Below, one piece after another: positions 46,904 through 55,118 of a stretch of 64,000 nucleotides of DNA. The DNA is from Gemmobacter aquaticus (GTDB lineage: Bacteria > Pseudomonadota > Alphaproteobacteria > Rhodobacterales > Rhodobacteraceae): positions 1 through 64,000 of the forward strand of contig NZ_VOAK01000021.1 in assembly GCF_007859075.1 (NCBI RefSeq), in the 5' to 3' direction. A model generated the notes under the pieces. That model was not told where the DNA came from. It saw only the letters and a list, made by a program, of their open reading frames with translations, and did no database searches. A program made the position numbers and the translations under genes. How positions within the stretch are numbered: the first letter of the stretch is position 1; every line of letters begins with the position of its first letter.

Positions 46904-47592
46904 CATTGGCCCAGATAAGCCGCCAGCGCGGGTGGCGGGTTGGCAAATATCTCGGCAGTCGGTTGCGGGGCGGCAGCGACGCCATCAGCCACCAGCACGG
47001 TCTGTTTGGCAAACTGACGGGCATCGGCCGGGTCATGTGTGACCAGAACGACAAGCGCCTCACCCGCCGTTTCCTCGACCAGCGCAAGCATCTCGGCCTT
47101 CAATGCGGGTCCGAGGGCGGCAAAGGGTTCGTCCAGCAGCAAAATGGGCCGCGCCCGAAGAAGCGCGCGCGCCAGGGCTGCCCGGCTTTGCTGACCACCC
47201 GACAGTTGCGCGGGGCGCCGACCGCCAAGGCCCGCAAGCCCGACTCGATCCAGCACACCGTTCACGCCCCCCCAATCAACGTGGCGCAAGCCGGGATCAA
47301 GACCAAGGCCAAGGTTCTGCGCCACAGTCAGATGGGGGAACAGATTCTGATCCTGAAACAGGATCGAGAGCGGACGCTCCCCCGGCGGCAGAGCGTCGAT
47401 TCTCTGCCCTGCCCATGTCATCGCTCCGGCATTCAACGGCACAAAGCCGGCGATGGCATTCAGAAGTGTCGACTTTCCCGCGCCCGAAGGCCCGATTACC
47501 GCAACACGCCCGCCGGCAGGCAGGGCAAGGTCGGCACGCAGGGTGAAATCATCCTGCGTAATGCGAAAGCCCTCAAGCCTCAGTTCCGCCAC
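46903..47592 (-). CDS. thiQ: Thiamine ABC transporter ATP-binding protein
   Basis: A 229-residue ABC ATPase. Walker A GPSGAGKST, Q-loop LFQDQNLFPHLTV, signature QLSGGQQSRAALARALL, Walker B ILLLDEPFAALGP and switch histidine VTHD are all present. The GTG at 47592 has AGGTGG just upstream and overlaps the thiP end by 20 nt; an ATG at 47625 would add a cysteine-rich tail not seen in ThiQ. Last gene of thiBPQ. It powers thiamine/TPP uptake. Confidence 0.92.
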   Translation of the reverse strand: MAELRLEGFRITQDDFTLRADLALPAGGRVAVIGPSGAGKSTLLNAIAGFVPLNAGAMTWAGQRIDALPPGERPLSILFQDQNLFPHLTVAQNLGLGLDPGLRHVDWGGVNGVLDRVGLAGLGGRRPAQLSGGQQSRAALARALLRARPILLLDEPFAALGPALKAEMLALVEETAGEALVVLVTHDPADARQFAKQTVLVADGVAAAPQPTAEIFANPPPALAAYLGQ

Positions 47593-49099
47593 GTCCCCAC
47601 CTGTCACACATCCAGAACAGCCCAAAGGCCGCGATGACCAGCAGAAGGGCTGCCCCCGCGGCCTGCGTCATCCGATAGGCCCCCATCAGGCGCGAGATGA
47701 CAAGGGGCAGCGTTGCCCCCTGCTCGGCCGCGAAAAGCGCGATCACGCCCAGATCCCCGACCGCCAGCGCGCCTGTCAGCCCAAGGGCAAAGCCCAGCGG
47801 ACGGCGCAGGCGCGGCAGTACCAAGAGCCGCAGCGCCGGCCAACCGGAAAGGCCAAGTGAGGCCGCGAGGCGCCCGTAATCGGTCACCAGCACCTGCGCC
47901 TGCGGGGCAAGGATGCGATAGGCAAAGGGTAGCGCCATGATCGCCGTCACCAGCACCGTGACCGGCAGGGCGACGGTGGCGGGCGAGACGAATGGAAAGA
48001 CCAGAAGGAAAAGCCCCGTGCCCAGCACCAGTTGCGACCCCGCCATGGGCAGCATCGCGATGGGCCCCACCCAGCCCAGCCCCTGTGCACGGGCAAGTGC
48101 CAGCGCCAGCGCAGCGCCCACGGCCAGCGGCGCAGCCAGCACCGCAACCAGAAGCGAAGCGGCCAGCGCGGGCCAGACCGAGACGGGAAGCGCCAGCAGC
48201 CCCGGAGCGCCCCTCAGGGCAACCGCCAGCAGCGGCCCGGCCAGAAAGAGCGTCGCGAGTGCGATCACGCCTGCATCACTTATCCGCCGCCAGCCATCTG
48301 GCGCTGGCAGGTCCGCCGACCTGTCCAGACCCGCGCCGAACCCGGCTGGCAGTGCAAAGAAGCTCGCCACCGCAACGGCCAGCCCACAGGTGCCCACCTG
48401 CATCAGGGCCAGCAGCGCCGCGCGGGTCAGGTCAAATTCAAAGCGTACCGCCTGATAGATCGCAAGCTCTACCGTCGTTGCCGCAGGCCCGCCGCCAAGA
48501 ATAAGCACCACGGCGAAGCTGGTCAGACATATCGCAAAGACCGCCAGCGCCGTACCCGGCAAAACATCGCGCAGCATGGGAACCTCGATGTGTTGCCAGA
48601 CGTGGCGCGGACCAAACCCAAGGCTTTGCGCCAGCCGCAGCCGCTCGGCCGGGACGGCTTGCCAGCCCTGCAGGATCATGCGGGTTGCCAGCGGCATGTT
48701 CAGAAACACATGCGCCAGCACCACGCCGCCCAGACCAAAAATCGAGACTTCGGGCAGGCCCAGCCCCCGCAAGGCCGTGTTCACAACGCCCGCACGACCG
48801 AAAACCGCAAGCAGTCCAAGAACGGCCACGATGACCGGCAGAAGAAACGGCGCACCAAGCGCCGTGACCAGAAGCCCGCGACCGGGAAACCGCCGCCGGG
48901 CCAGCGCGCGCGCAAGTGGCACCGCACATGCCACCGATGCCAATGACGACAGCGCCGCCTGAACAACGGTAAAGCGCAGCGCTGCCAGATCGGCAGAAGA
49001 GAGCATCCCCTCTCCCGCCTGCATCATCACCACCGCCACGGGGCCCAGCGTCAGCGCCGCCAGCCCCGCCGCGATCAGCGCGCCAGCGCGGCGCGCCAC
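47573..49099 (-). CDS. thiP: Thiamine ABC transporter permease
   Basis: A 508-residue permease with about twelve helices in two ABC-transporter halves, each with an EAA-like loop (AERLRLAQSLGFGPRHVWQ in the first, DYGRLAASLGLSGWPALR in the second). The fused two-half form is usual for ThiP. GTG start; the first 25 nt overlap thiB, so translation is coupled. Confidence 0.92.
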   Translation of the reverse strand: MARRAGALIAAGLAALTLGPVAVVMMQAGEGMLSSADLAALRFTVVQAALSSLASVACAVPLARALARRRFPGRGLLVTALGAPFLLPVIVAVLGLLAVFGRAGVVNTALRGLGLPEVSIFGLGGVVLAHVFLNMPLATRMILQGWQAVPAERLRLAQSLGFGPRHVWQHIEVPMLRDVLPGTALAVFAICLTSFAVVLILGGGPAATTVELAIYQAVRFEFDLTRAALLALMQVGTCGLAVAVASFFALPAGFGAGLDRSADLPAPDGWRRISDAGVIALATLFLAGPLLAVALRGAPGLLALPVSVWPALAASLLVAVLAAPLAVGAALALALARAQGLGWVGPIAMLPMAGSQLVLGTGLFLLVFPFVSPATVALPVTVLVTAIMALPFAYRILAPQAQVLVTDYGRLAASLGLSGWPALRLLVLPRLRRPLGFALGLTGALAVGDLGVIALFAAEQGATLPLVISRLMGAYRMTQAAGAALLLVIAAFGLFWMCDRWGRGGTEA

Positions 49100-50055
49100 T
49101 CGTCCAGCGCCGTGGCGCGCACCGCCTCGGCCTCATCGGCGGTCATCAACAGCGACTTTTCGGGTTTGGCCAGTGTCTCGAACCCCTTGGGCAGGCCGGA
49201 TGCAGGCACCTTGGCCGGATACATCCAGTTCGTTGTGGGCAGCACCTCTTGCGCCGCATCCGACAACATGAAGGCAAGGAACCTGTCCGCAAGATCGGGC
49301 TGATCTGAGGACGCAAGCTTACCCATTACCTCAACCTGCAGATAGTTGCCTTCGGTGAAAACTGCGGCGGCCTTGCTGTCATCCTCTTCGGCGATCAGGT
49401 GATAGGCGGGCGAGGTCGTATAGCTCAGCACCAAATCGGCCTCGCCTTCGAGGAACATGCCATAGGCCTCGGACCAGCCGGGGGTCACGGTCACGATATT
49501 GTCGGCAAGGCCTTCCCAGATCGCTGGCGCATCGGCCCCATAGGCGGCCTTGATCCACATCAGAAGGCCCAGTCCGGGCGTGGAGGAGCGCGGGTCCTGA
49601 ATGACGATCTTCAGATCCGATGCCGCCAGCGCCTTGAAATCCCCAGGTGCGGTCAGGTCCTTGTTGTGGACAAAGGCGAACCAGCCCCAGTCATAGGGCA
49701 GGAACTCGGCATCCTCGAACGTGACGGGCAGGTCGACCGCGGGGGTCTGGCCATGGGCCGCGAACAGCCCAGTCTTGCGGGCGGCGGCCGTCAGGTTGGT
49801 GTCGAGGCCAAGGACCACGTCCGCCGCGGTCTTCGCGCCTTCCAACTGCAGACGCGCCAGCAGGGCCGCGCCATCGCCAGCGGCCGTGAAGCGCAGATCG
49901 CAGCCACATTCGGCCTCGAACGCTTTCTCGATCGCGGGGCCGGGGCCCCATTCGGCGATAAAACTGTCGTAGGTCAGCACATCAAGCACCGGGGTTTCCG
50001 CCTGCGCAGCCTGCGCAAAGGCCAGAAATCCCGCTGCAAAACAAAGCACCTTCAT
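49075..50055 (-). CDS. thiB: Thiamine ABC transporter substrate-binding protein
   Basis: A 326-residue periplasmic protein with a signal peptide (1-19, MKVLCFAAGFLAFAQAAQA). The mature N terminus VLDVLTYDSFIAEWGPG is the ThiB signature; WGWFAFVHNKD, PRSSTPGLGLLMW and NWMYPAKVPASGLPKGF are further family segments. It binds thiamine and its phosphates. First gene of the operon, under a TPP riboswitch whose leader can pair with the start codon. Confidence 0.95.
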   Translation of the reverse strand: MKVLCFAAGFLAFAQAAQAETPVLDVLTYDSFIAEWGPGPAIEKAFEAECGCDLRFTAAGDGAALLARLQLEGAKTAADVVLGLDTNLTAAARKTGLFAAHGQTPAVDLPVTFEDAEFLPYDWGWFAFVHNKDLTAPGDFKALAASDLKIVIQDPRSSTPGLGLLMWIKAAYGADAPAIWEGLADNIVTVTPGWSEAYGMFLEGEADLVLSYTTSPAYHLIAEEDDSKAAAVFTEGNYLQVEVMGKLASSDQPDLADRFLAFMLSDAAQEVLPTTNWMYPAKVPASGLPKGFETLAKPEKSLLMTADEAEAVRATALDEWRAALAR

Positions 50056-50087
50056 CTCTCGCTTCCTTTCACAAACGGGCGGAGATG
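50053..50087 (-). promoter_or_regulatory. Possible expression platform: hairpin covering the thiB start codon
   Basis: In the mRNA, CAUCUC (50087-50082) is complementary to GAGAUG (50058-50053), whose last three bases are the thiB AUG. The loop contains the AAAGGAAG ribosome-binding site. Formation of this hairpin would block translation start, as expected for a riboswitch acting on translation. Only six base pairs, so it is a suggestion. Confidence 0.5.
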
Positions 50088-50107
50088 GAGCGGCGCGTTT
50101 TGCCGGA

Positions 50108-50186
50108 ACCTTCCCTCCGCCGGTCCTAACCGGTTCAGGTTCAACGGGTCCGCATCACGCGTCTCAGCCCTTAGGCACCCCGAGGT
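50108..50186 (-). promoter_or_regulatory. TPP riboswitch (thi box)
   Basis: Read on the minus strand, the aptamer has the conserved elements in order: CUCGGGGUGCC, GGCUGAGA, ACCCGUUGAACCUGA and CGGCGGAGGGAA. The closing stem P1 is made by ACCU (50186-50183) with AGGU (50111-50108). It lies in the thiB leader. Binding of thiamine pyrophosphate would turn off thiBPQ. Confidence 0.96.
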
Positions 50187-50193
50187 GGCAGCG

Positions 50194-50221
50194 AACATAG
50201 ACCATGTACCAGCCTGCGCAA
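50194..50221 (-). promoter_or_regulatory. Putative promoter of the thiBPQ operon
   Basis: TTGCGC (50221-50216) and TATGTT (50199-50194) are 16 nt apart on the minus strand. Initiation about 7 nt on, near 50187, would begin the transcript right at the first base of the riboswitch, which agrees with the aptamer limits. Confidence 0.6.
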
Positions 50222-50286
50222 TCCCCTTTGCGGCCTTTTCCCGCTGACGCTTTTCCCGTAAACGGGCGGAACAAAGGAGGCGTTCC

Positions 50287-51387
50287 ATGAGCTTCAATAC
50301 CTTCGGACACCTGTTTCGCGTCACCACCTGGGGTGAAAGCCACGGGCCAGCACTCGGCGCGACCGTGGACGGCTGCCCGCCCGGCGTGCAGATCGAGGCC
50401 GAAGCGCTGCAACATTGGCTGGACCGCCGCAAGCCGGGGCAGAACAAGTTTACCACGCAGCGGCAGGAACCCGATCAGGTCAAGATCCTCTCCGGCGTGT
50501 TCGAGGGGCGCGCAACCGGCACCCCGATTCAGCTGATGATCGAGAACACCGACCAGCGGTCCAAGGACTATGGCGATATCGCCAAATCCTTCCGCCCCGG
50601 CCATGCCGATATCACCTACCATCAGAAATACGGGCTGCGCGACTATCGCGGCGGCGGCCGCTCTTCGGCACGCGAAACGGCGGCGCGGGTTGCGGCTGGT
50701 GGTGTTGCGCGGGCGGCCCTCACCGATCTTGCGCCGGGGCTCAGGATCACCGGCTACATGGTGCAGATCGGGCCGCACAGGATCGACCGCAGCCGCTTTG
50801 ATGCAGAACAGATCGAACAGAACCCCTTCTGGTGCCCCGACCCCGTGGCCGCGACCCAATGGGCGGCCTATCTGGATGACCTGCGGCTAAACCACAATTC
50901 GGTGGGCGCGGTGATCGAGGTAACGGCCTCGGGCGTGCCTGCAGGTCTTGGCGCACCGATCTATGGCAAACTCGACAGCGATCTCGCCTCGGCCATGATG
51001 TCGATCAACGCGGTGAAGGCCGTCGAGATCGGCGAGGGCATGGCTGCCGCCGAGCTGACCGGGGTCGAAAATGCCGACGAGATCCGCATGGGTGCGAACG
51101 GACCCGAGTATCTGTCGAACCACGCAGGCGGCATTCTGGGCGGAATTTCCACGGGTCAGGATGTGGTCGTGCGCTTTGCGGTGAAGCCCACCTCATCGAT
51201 CCTGACACCCCGCCGCACCGTCAATCAGGACGGGGCCGAGATCGAGCTGATCACCAAGGGCCGCCATGATCCCTGTGTGGGCATCCGCGCGGTCCCCGTT
51301 GCCGAGGCGATGATGGCCTGCGTGCTGCTGGACCACCTGCTGCTCGATCGCGGTCAGACCGGCGGCATCCGCGGCAAGATCGGCTGA
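50287..51387 (+). CDS. aroC: Chorismate synthase
   Basis: A 366-residue FMN-dependent enzyme converting EPSP to chorismate for aromatic amino acids. The three family signatures are seen: [18 protein letters not shown] near the start, [19 protein letters not shown] (about residues 120-138), and [10 protein letters not shown] near 300. AAAGGAGG lies 6 nt before the ATG. Monofunctional length. Divergent from the thiamine operon. Confidence 0.98.
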   Translation: MSFNTFGHLFRVTTWGESHGPALGATVDGCPPGVQIEAEALQHWLDRRKPGQNKFTTQRQEPDQVKILSGVFEGRATGTPIQLMIENTDQRSKDYGDIAKSFRPGHADITYHQKYGLRDYRGGGRSSARETAARVAAGGVARAALTDLAPGLRITGYMVQIGPHRIDRSRFDAEQIEQNPFWCPDPVAATQWAAYLDDLRLNHNSVGAVIEVTASGVPAGLGAPIYGKLDSDLASAMMSINAVKAVEIGEGMAAAELTGVENADEIRMGANGPEYLSNHAGGILGGISTGQDVVVRFAVKPTSSILTPRRTVNQDGAEIELITKGRHDPCVGIRAVPVAEAMMACVLLDHLLLDRGQTGGIRGKIG

Positions 51388-51396
51388 CCCGGCAAG

Positions 51397-51422
51397 AAAA
51401 AGGCCGCCCTTTCGGGGCGGCC
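51397..51422 (-). terminator. Rho-independent terminator of the HU gene
   Basis: GGCCGCCC (51402-51409) pairs with GGGCGGCC (51415-51422), loop TTTCG. On the minus strand the stem is followed by five T (51401-51397), so it mainly ends the HU transcript; the convergent aroC transcript may use the same hairpin. Confidence 0.85.
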
Positions 51423-51451
51423 ACATCCGCATCCGGATCTGCGTCCACGCC

Positions 51452-51739
51452 TCAGGCGTTGACGGTGTCTTTCAGCGCCTTGGCGATGGTGAACTTCACC
51501 TGCTTGTCAGCCGGCTTGGTCACGGTTTCGCCAGTGGCCGGGTTGCGGACCTGACGCTCGGGACGGGCGCGGCAGACGACCTTGCCGAGGCCCGGCAGGG
51601 TCACGGCGCCACCGGCGGCGACTTCGCGCGCAACAACAGCGGCGATGGCGTCAAGGGCAGCATTGGCAACCTTCTTGTCGGCTCCCATGGAATCGGCCAG
51701 AGCGGCAACGAGCTGCGTCTTGGTCATCGGTTTGGACAT
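51452..51739 (-). CDS. hup: HU-family DNA-binding protein
   Basis: A 95-residue histone-like protein that bends and compacts DNA as a dimer. The N-terminal TKTQLVAALADSM helix, LPGLGKV turn and the DNA-binding arm with RNPATGE are all typical. A single hup-like gene with its own promoter (51814-51842) and terminator. Confidence 0.96.
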   Translation of the reverse strand: MSKPMTKTQLVAALADSMGADKKVANAALDAIAAVVAREVAAGGAVTLPGLGKVVCRARPERQVRNPATGETVTKPADKQVKFTIAKALKDTVNA

Positions 51740-51813
51740 TGTTCCATCCTTGTCTTTTGGCCCCGCGCAGGGGGTCTAGAGCTTGGCCCGCCTCTGGCGG
51801 ACCGGTGCCCATC

Positions 51814-51842
51814 GCTACACAGGTTTTCGCGGCAAAGTGCAA
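51814..51842 (-). promoter_or_regulatory. Putative sigma70 promoter of the HU gene
   Basis: On the minus strand, TTGCAC (51842-51837) and TGTAGC (51819-51814) lie 17 nt apart, about 75 nt before the HU start codon. Confidence 0.55.
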
Positions 51843-51889
51843 GCCCGTATTGCCCTGCGCACCCTTGCGACGCAGGGTTTTCGGCGGAT

Positions 51890-53368
51890 TTACAGGAATG
51901 CCGTCTCCTCAAAGCTACGCAACTTGCGGCTGTGAATACGCTCGATCGGCATTTCGCGGATCAACTCCATCGCGTGGATTCCGATCTGCAGATGCCGGGC
52001 GACCTGCGTGCGGTAAAAGTCGCTGGCCATGCCGGGCAGCTTCAATTCGCCATGGAGCGGCTTGTCCGAGACGCAGAGAAGCGTGCCGTATGGCACCCGG
52101 AAGCGGAACCCGTTCGCGGCAATGGTCGCGCTTTCCATATCCAGCGCAATGGCGCGCGACTGCGACAGGCGCTGCACCGGGCCGGATTGGTCGCGCAACT
52201 CCCAGTTGCGGTTGTCGATGGTGGCCACCGTGCCGGTGCGCATCACGCGCTTCAACTCATAACCCTGCAACTGGGTGACCCGTTCCACCGCGCGTTCCAG
52301 CGCGATCTGGATCTCGGCCAGCGCCGGTATCGGCACCCAGACCGGCAGATCATCGTCCAGCACATGGTCCTCACGCAGATAGGCATGGGCCAGACAGAAA
52401 TCGCCCAGCGACTGCGAGGCGCGAAGGCCAGCACAATGCCCGACCATCAGCCAGGCGTGCGGGCGCAACACGGCGATATGGTCGGTCGCGGTCTTGGCGT
52501 TCGACGGGCCTACCCCGATATTGACCAGCGTGATTCCCTGCCCGTCGGGGCGTTTGAGGTGATAGGTCGGCATTTGCGGCATCTTGGTCAGATGCGGCAA
52601 ATCCCCATCCAGTGTGGTGATTTCGTAGTTCCCCGGTGCCACGAACGAGGTGTAGCCCGAAGACGGGTCGGCCAGGGCCTGCCGCCCGTAGGCCTCGAAC
52701 TCATCGACGTAGAACTGATAGTTGGTGAAGAGGACATGGTTCTGGAAATGCCCGGGCTCGGTCGCGGTGTAGTGGGACAGGCGCGCCAGCGAATAGTCCA
52801 CCCGCTGCGCGGTGAATGGTGCCAGCGGGCGCGAGCCATCGGGATACTCCACCAGCGTACCATTGACGATGTCGTCATTCGTCGTTGAAAGATCCGGCAC
52901 GTCGAACACGTCGCGCAGCGGAAAGTCCAGCACGCCCTCTTGCGGGATGACGACGCCAGACCGTCCCGCGACGGCAAAGTGGATCGGGATCGGGGTTTCT
53001 GACAGGCCGATCTCGACCGGGACACCGTGATTCTGGATCAGAAGCCCGATCTGTTGGGTTAGATAGTTCCGGAACAGCGCCGGACGGGTGATCGTGGTGC
53101 TGTAGGTGCCCGGTTGGGCCACATGCCCGAACGACAGGCGAGAGTCGGTCTTGGCAAAGCTTGTCGTCGTCAGCCGGATCGCCGGATACCATGCCCGCAC
53201 CCGAGAGGTCGGGCGCTCGCCCGCCATGACCGCATTGAACTGCGCAGTCAGGAATGAGACCGCCTCTTCATAGAGCGCCTCAAGCTGGGCAACGGCGGCA
53301 GCGGGGTTGGTGAACTCTTGCCAGCCGGCGTCCGGCGGGGCGATGTAGGTCTGGGAAATCTGTATCAC
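51890..53368 (-). CDS. amn: AMP nucleosidase
   Basis: A 492-residue enzyme that splits AMP into adenine and ribose 5-phosphate, controlling the adenylate pool. Residues 1-170 are the family-specific N-terminal domain (SRVRAWYPAIRLTTTSFAKTDSR). The C-terminal part has the purine-phosphorylase fold with VNIGVGPSNAKTATDHIAVL, GHCAGLR and ALDMESATIAANG. GTG start. Length equals the E. coli enzyme. Convergent with nothing; its promoter region faces the YeeZ-like gene. Confidence 0.95.
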   Translation of the reverse strand: MIQISQTYIAPPDAGWQEFTNPAAAVAQLEALYEEAVSFLTAQFNAVMAGERPTSRVRAWYPAIRLTTTSFAKTDSRLSFGHVAQPGTYSTTITRPALFRNYLTQQIGLLIQNHGVPVEIGLSETPIPIHFAVAGRSGVVIPQEGVLDFPLRDVFDVPDLSTTNDDIVNGTLVEYPDGSRPLAPFTAQRVDYSLARLSHYTATEPGHFQNHVLFTNYQFYVDEFEAYGRQALADPSSGYTSFVAPGNYEITTLDGDLPHLTKMPQMPTYHLKRPDGQGITLVNIGVGPSNAKTATDHIAVLRPHAWLMVGHCAGLRASQSLGDFCLAHAYLREDHVLDDDLPVWVPIPALAEIQIALERAVERVTQLQGYELKRVMRTGTVATIDNRNWELRDQSGPVQRLSQSRAIALDMESATIAANGFRFRVPYGTLLCVSDKPLHGELKLPGMASDFYRTQVARHLQIGIHAMELIREMPIERIHSRKLRSFEETAFL

Positions 53369-53521
53369 GTCTCTTGTTCCATCCTGTTCAATTCTTGTGC
53401 ACCCGGCCGGGCGCGGAAATCAAGCGTGGCTTTCCCGGCCCTACCCCCTCGCGATGAAAGATGGGTGACGTGACGACCGCAGGGTCTTGCGCGCAAGGGG
53501 CCAAAGTCACAGAGTGCCGGC

Positions 53522-54376
53522 ATGACCAAGGTTCTTCTCGCAATGGGGCTGGGCTATTCGGCCGCCGCCCTTTCCCGCAGGTTGCTGGCGCAGGGCTGGC
53601 GTGTCGTCGGCACTACGCGTTCCCCGGAAAAGGCGGCGCGCCTTCAGGCGCAGGGGATCGAGCCGCTGATGTGGCCCGGCACACCACTGGACGGTGCATT
53701 GGCCGAGGCGACGCATATCCTGCTGTCGATTGCGCCGGATGCGGCGGGCGATCCGGTGATCGCGGCCGAGGCGGATGCCCTGCGCGCGGCAAGGCCCGAA
53801 TGGGTGGGCTATCTCTCCACCACCGGGGTCTATGGTGACCATGACGGTGGCTGGGTGGACGAGACGACGCCGCTGACACCCGGCACCGCGCGCGGACGCC
53901 AGCGCGTTCTGGCCGAGGCTCAATGGCAGGCCCTGGCCGCTGAGCGGGGCTGGCCGCTGCATATCTTCCGGCTGGCCGGCATCTATGGACCCGGTCGCGG
54001 GCCGTTCCGCAAGGTCAAGGACGGCACTGCGCAACGCATCGTGAAACCCGGACAGTTCTTCTCGCGCATTCATGTCGAGGATATCGGTCAGGTGCTCGAC
54101 GCCTCTATCCGTCGCCCCGATCCAGGCGCGATTTACAATATCTGCGACGATGACCCATCACCGCCGCAGGATGTGCTGGCCCATGCCGCAGAGTTGCTTG
54201 GCCTGCCCATCCCGCCCGAGGTGGATATCGACAAGGCCGACATGACGCCCATGGCGCGCAGTTTCTATGCGGAAAGCAAGCGCGTGCGGAACGATCGCAT
54301 GAAACGCGACCTTGGGATCGAGCTTCTCTATCCCACCTATCGCGACGGGCTGGCCGCCCTGCTGGCCGAAGGCTAG
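53522..54376 (+). CDS. NAD(P)-dependent epimerase/dehydratase-like reductase (YeeZ type)
   Basis: A 284-residue Rossmann-fold protein of the extended SDR/YeeZ group. The dinucleotide motif is MGLGYSAAALSRRLLAQGW (residues 8-26). STTGVYGDHDGGWVDETTPL holds the catalytic tyrosine region and LAGIYGPGRGPFRKV the substrate side; ICDDDPSPPQDV is typical of the family. Its physiological substrate is unknown. The ATG follows a weak ribosome-binding site. Confidence 0.85.
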   Translation: MTKVLLAMGLGYSAAALSRRLLAQGWRVVGTTRSPEKAARLQAQGIEPLMWPGTPLDGALAEATHILLSIAPDAAGDPVIAAEADALRAARPEWVGYLSTTGVYGDHDGGWVDETTPLTPGTARGRQRVLAEAQWQALAAERGWPLHIFRLAGIYGPGRGPFRKVKDGTAQRIVKPGQFFSRIHVEDIGQVLDASIRRPDPGAIYNICDDDPSPPQDVLAHAAELLGLPIPPEVDIDKADMTPMARSFYAESKRVRNDRMKRDLGIELLYPTYRDGLAALLAEG

Positions 54377-54449
54377 CAACGCGCGCGGCACTTGCGGCAA
54401 GGGACGTTGCACCTTACCTGTGTCGGCAGACGTCGCCACAGGAGCACGC

Positions 54450-55088
54450 ATGACCGCCGAAGCTGCGCTTCCCGTTCCGCCCTCCCGGCGTCAGCAGAGC
54501 TTTTCCGAACTGCTCCAACAGATCGCTGACGAGCATCAGGGCGACCGCGTCGGGATTGGCGATCTTCTACACGCCATGCAGGGGCGGGCCATCGCGGCGC
54601 TTCTGTTCATATTCGCCTTCCCGAACATCCTGCCGACCCCACCCGGACTGGCCGCCATTCTTGGCCTGCCGTCGATATATCTTTCGTTCCAGTTGATGCT
54701 GGGCACGAAGCCCTGGCTTCCGCGCTTCATCGCCGACCGGTCGATGACCATCGAGGCCTTCCGCAACATCGTGCGCCGTGCGACCCCTGTGCTGAGCCGG
54801 GCCGAGGGCCTGCTGCGCGAGCGTTGGGCGCCGCTGACCTCACCCCTGGCGCAGCGTCTGTTGGGGCTTTTGTGCCTGACCCTGTCCATCGCGCTGTCAC
54901 TGCCCATTCCGCTTGGCAACCTGATGCCGTCGGCGGCGATTTGCGTGATCGCGCTGGCGCTTCTTGAGCGTGACGGGCTGTGGGTCCTGCTGGGGCTGGC
55001 GACCAGCGTTGCGGCCTTTGCCTGGGTAGGCGGCATGGCCTATGCCTTGCTCAAATCAGCAATCTTCGTGGTGATGAACGCCTTCTGA
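54450..55088 (+). CDS. exoD: Exopolysaccharide synthesis protein ExoD
   Basis: A 212-residue protein with a cytoplasmic N-terminal part and four or five hydrophobic helices (about 50-75, 135-165, 170-210). The segments DRVGIGDLLHAMQGRAIAAL and FAFPNILPTPPGLAAILG are ExoD signatures. In Rhizobium ExoD affects exopolysaccharide synthesis and alkali tolerance, by an unknown mechanism. GGAG lies 6 nt upstream of the ATG. Convergent with dxs. Confidence 0.9.
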   Translation: MTAEAALPVPPSRRQQSFSELLQQIADEHQGDRVGIGDLLHAMQGRAIAALLFIFAFPNILPTPPGLAAILGLPSIYLSFQLMLGTKPWLPRFIADRSMTIEAFRNIVRRATPVLSRAEGLLRERWAPLTSPLAQRLLGLLCLTLSIALSLPIPLGNLMPSAAICVIALALLERDGLWVLLGLATSVAAFAWVGGMAYALLKSAIFVVMNAF

Positions 55089-55118
55089 CGCCTTGACCCT
55101 TGGGTCAGGCCCCAGGGA

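Noticed and set aside
55089-55118. TGACCC/GGGTCA dyad between exoD and dxs as a terminator
   Set aside because: The 2-nt centre cannot form a loop without losing pairs and no T-run follows on either strand.
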